NCBI GenBank assembly: GCA_020631315.1
Contig: JAHDHM010000204.1
Location: forward strand, 1 to 6,798
From: Acidimicrobiales bacterium
GTDB lineage: Bacteria; Actinomycetota; Acidimicrobiia; Acidimicrobiales; Poriferisodaliceae
Reading direction: 5' to 3'
Length of the DNA: 6,798 bases
The position numbers were made by a program, and so were the translations under genes. Positions 6,564 to 6,798 of the stretch are shown here, piece after piece (position 1 is the first letter of the stretch; the number at the start of each line of letters is the position of its first letter). Under the pieces are notes generated by a model that worked only from the letters and a program-made list of their open reading frames with translations, had not been told where the DNA came from and made no database searches.

Positions 6564-6611
6564 TGCTGAGGTCCTGCAGCTGTCGGGAGGTCGCTGGCAC
6601 GCTTGGTCCAG

Positions 6612-6643
6612 TGCTGGAGTTGGGTCCGTACCGCGGTCCAGCA
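6612..6643 (+). other. Imperfect hairpin in the gap before the kinase gene
   Basis: TGCTGGA (6612-6618) pairs fully with TCCAGCA (6637-6643). Inside, GGT (6623-6625) pairs with ACC (6630-6632) around a CCGT loop, leaving a symmetric 4/4 internal loop (GTTG/GCGG). No run of T follows, so it is not a standard intrinsic terminator. It could attenuate, process or stabilise an mRNA between the giant gene and the kinase, or be chance in GC-rich DNA. Confidence 0.35.
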
Positions 6644-6666
6644 GAGCCGCTGAGCCTGTAGAAGTG

Positions 6667-6684
6667 ATGATCGCATCCCGATGA
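6667..6684 (+). other. Possible five-codon mini-ORF overlapping the kinase start
   Basis: ATG at 6667 opens a frame of five codons (Met-Ile-Ala-Ser-Arg) closed by TGA at 6682-6684, which overlaps the kinase ATG as ATGA. The kinase itself has no good SD sequence at normal spacing, so coupled re-initiation is conceivable. The mini-ORF start has only AGAAG at 6660-6664, too close to be a good site. This is weak evidence; it could be coincidence. Confidence 0.2.
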
Positions 6685-6798
6685 TTGCGGTCGGCTACGG
6701 CGATCTTCGAGCCATCGGATCCGGTGGGTTCTCGACCGTCTACGACGCTCGGCAGGAGAAGTTCAATCGACGCGTCGCGTTGAAGGTGCTGAACCTCG
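6681..6798 (+). CDS. Serine/threonine protein kinase, N-terminal part (runs off the window)
   Basis: The 39 visible codons encode the start of a eukaryotic-like (Hanks-type) Ser/Thr kinase domain. The sequence GDLRAIGSGGFSTVYDAR has the glycine-rich nucleotide loop (Gly13, Gly15, Gly16; Ser18 in the usual third Gly place), and VALKVL supplies the ATP-anchoring Lys35. Such kinases are usually anchored by a membrane segment after the catalytic domain; that part lies beyond the window. An in-frame TGA at 6651-6653 and no other start codon between it and 6681 make ATG 6681 the first possible start, and it gives the normal short lead before the glycine loop. No strong SD sequence is visible just upstream. 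It lies 117 bases after the giant surface-protein gene on the same strand, so co-expression is plausible but an independent promoter cannot be excluded. Substrates are unknown. Confidence 0.92.
   Translation, partial: MIAVGYGDLRAIGSGGFSTVYDARQEKFNRRVALKVLNL

Noticed and set aside
6564..6680. Intrinsic terminator after the giant gene
   Set aside because: The only clear hairpin (6612-6643) has a large internal loop and no following T run.
6564..6680. Promoter for the kinase gene
   Set aside because: TTGGGT (6620) and TAGAAG (6659) are the nearest candidates, but their spacing of 33 bases is wrong for a sigma-70-type promoter.
6460..6684. Plus-strand frame of 74 codons overlapping the 3' end of the giant gene and ending at the kinase ATG; possible frameshifted C-terminus
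   Set aside because: The giant gene's own ending is coherent (beta strand plus Cys2181, even cysteine count), the alternative frame starts at a TTG inside it, and its product has no recognisable feature. Only its last five codons are kept as a speculative mini-ORF.

Overview
The window is GC-rich, densely coding DNA with a strong G/C preference at third codon positions and a GTG start. Together with the protein families present, this points to a high-GC actinobacterium. The kinase N-terminus and the Ig/Fn3 protein look most like those of Acidimicrobiia (Ilumatobacter-type), but that placement is inference from memory, not from a search.

Almost the whole window is one plus-strand gene (15-6563, 2182 codons) for a giant secreted or membrane-anchored modular protein. 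In order it has: a basic, hydrophobic N-terminal signal or anchor; a region of about 340 residues rich in short beta strands (possible propeller-like sensor or adhesion domain); a very acidic linker; eleven tandem bacterial Ig/cadherin-like domains of about 96-111 residues, most marked by an ND-x-DPxGD calcium-type motif; six fibronectin type III (Fn3) domains, several with WSxWS-like FG-loop motifs; a proline hinge; and a short Cys-containing C-terminal domain. The protein has 20 cysteines, 16 of them in the last 500 residues and none between residues 325 and 1145.

At the left edge, five codons of an upstream frame end in a TGA that overlaps the GTG start by four bases (GTGA). A good Shine-Dalgarno (SD) sequence lies inside those codons, so the giant gene is probably translationally coupled to an upstream operon member. 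To the right, a 117-base gap with an imperfect hairpin and no clear terminator leads to the first 39 codons of a serine/threonine protein kinase (6681 onward), with its glycine-rich loop and ATP-binding lysine.

An Fn3/Ig surface-protein gene next to a Ser/Thr kinase gene recalls an actinobacterial cluster in which a kinase, an Fn3 protein, a MoxR-type AAA ATPase, a DUF58 protein and a transglutaminase-like protein occur together (described in bifidobacteria as PFNA). The window shows only two members, so membership is a hypothesis. The simplest reading is a cell-surface adhesion or sensing stalk co-encoded with a signalling kinase. No RNA genes, mobile elements, CRISPR arrays or insertion sequences are visible.
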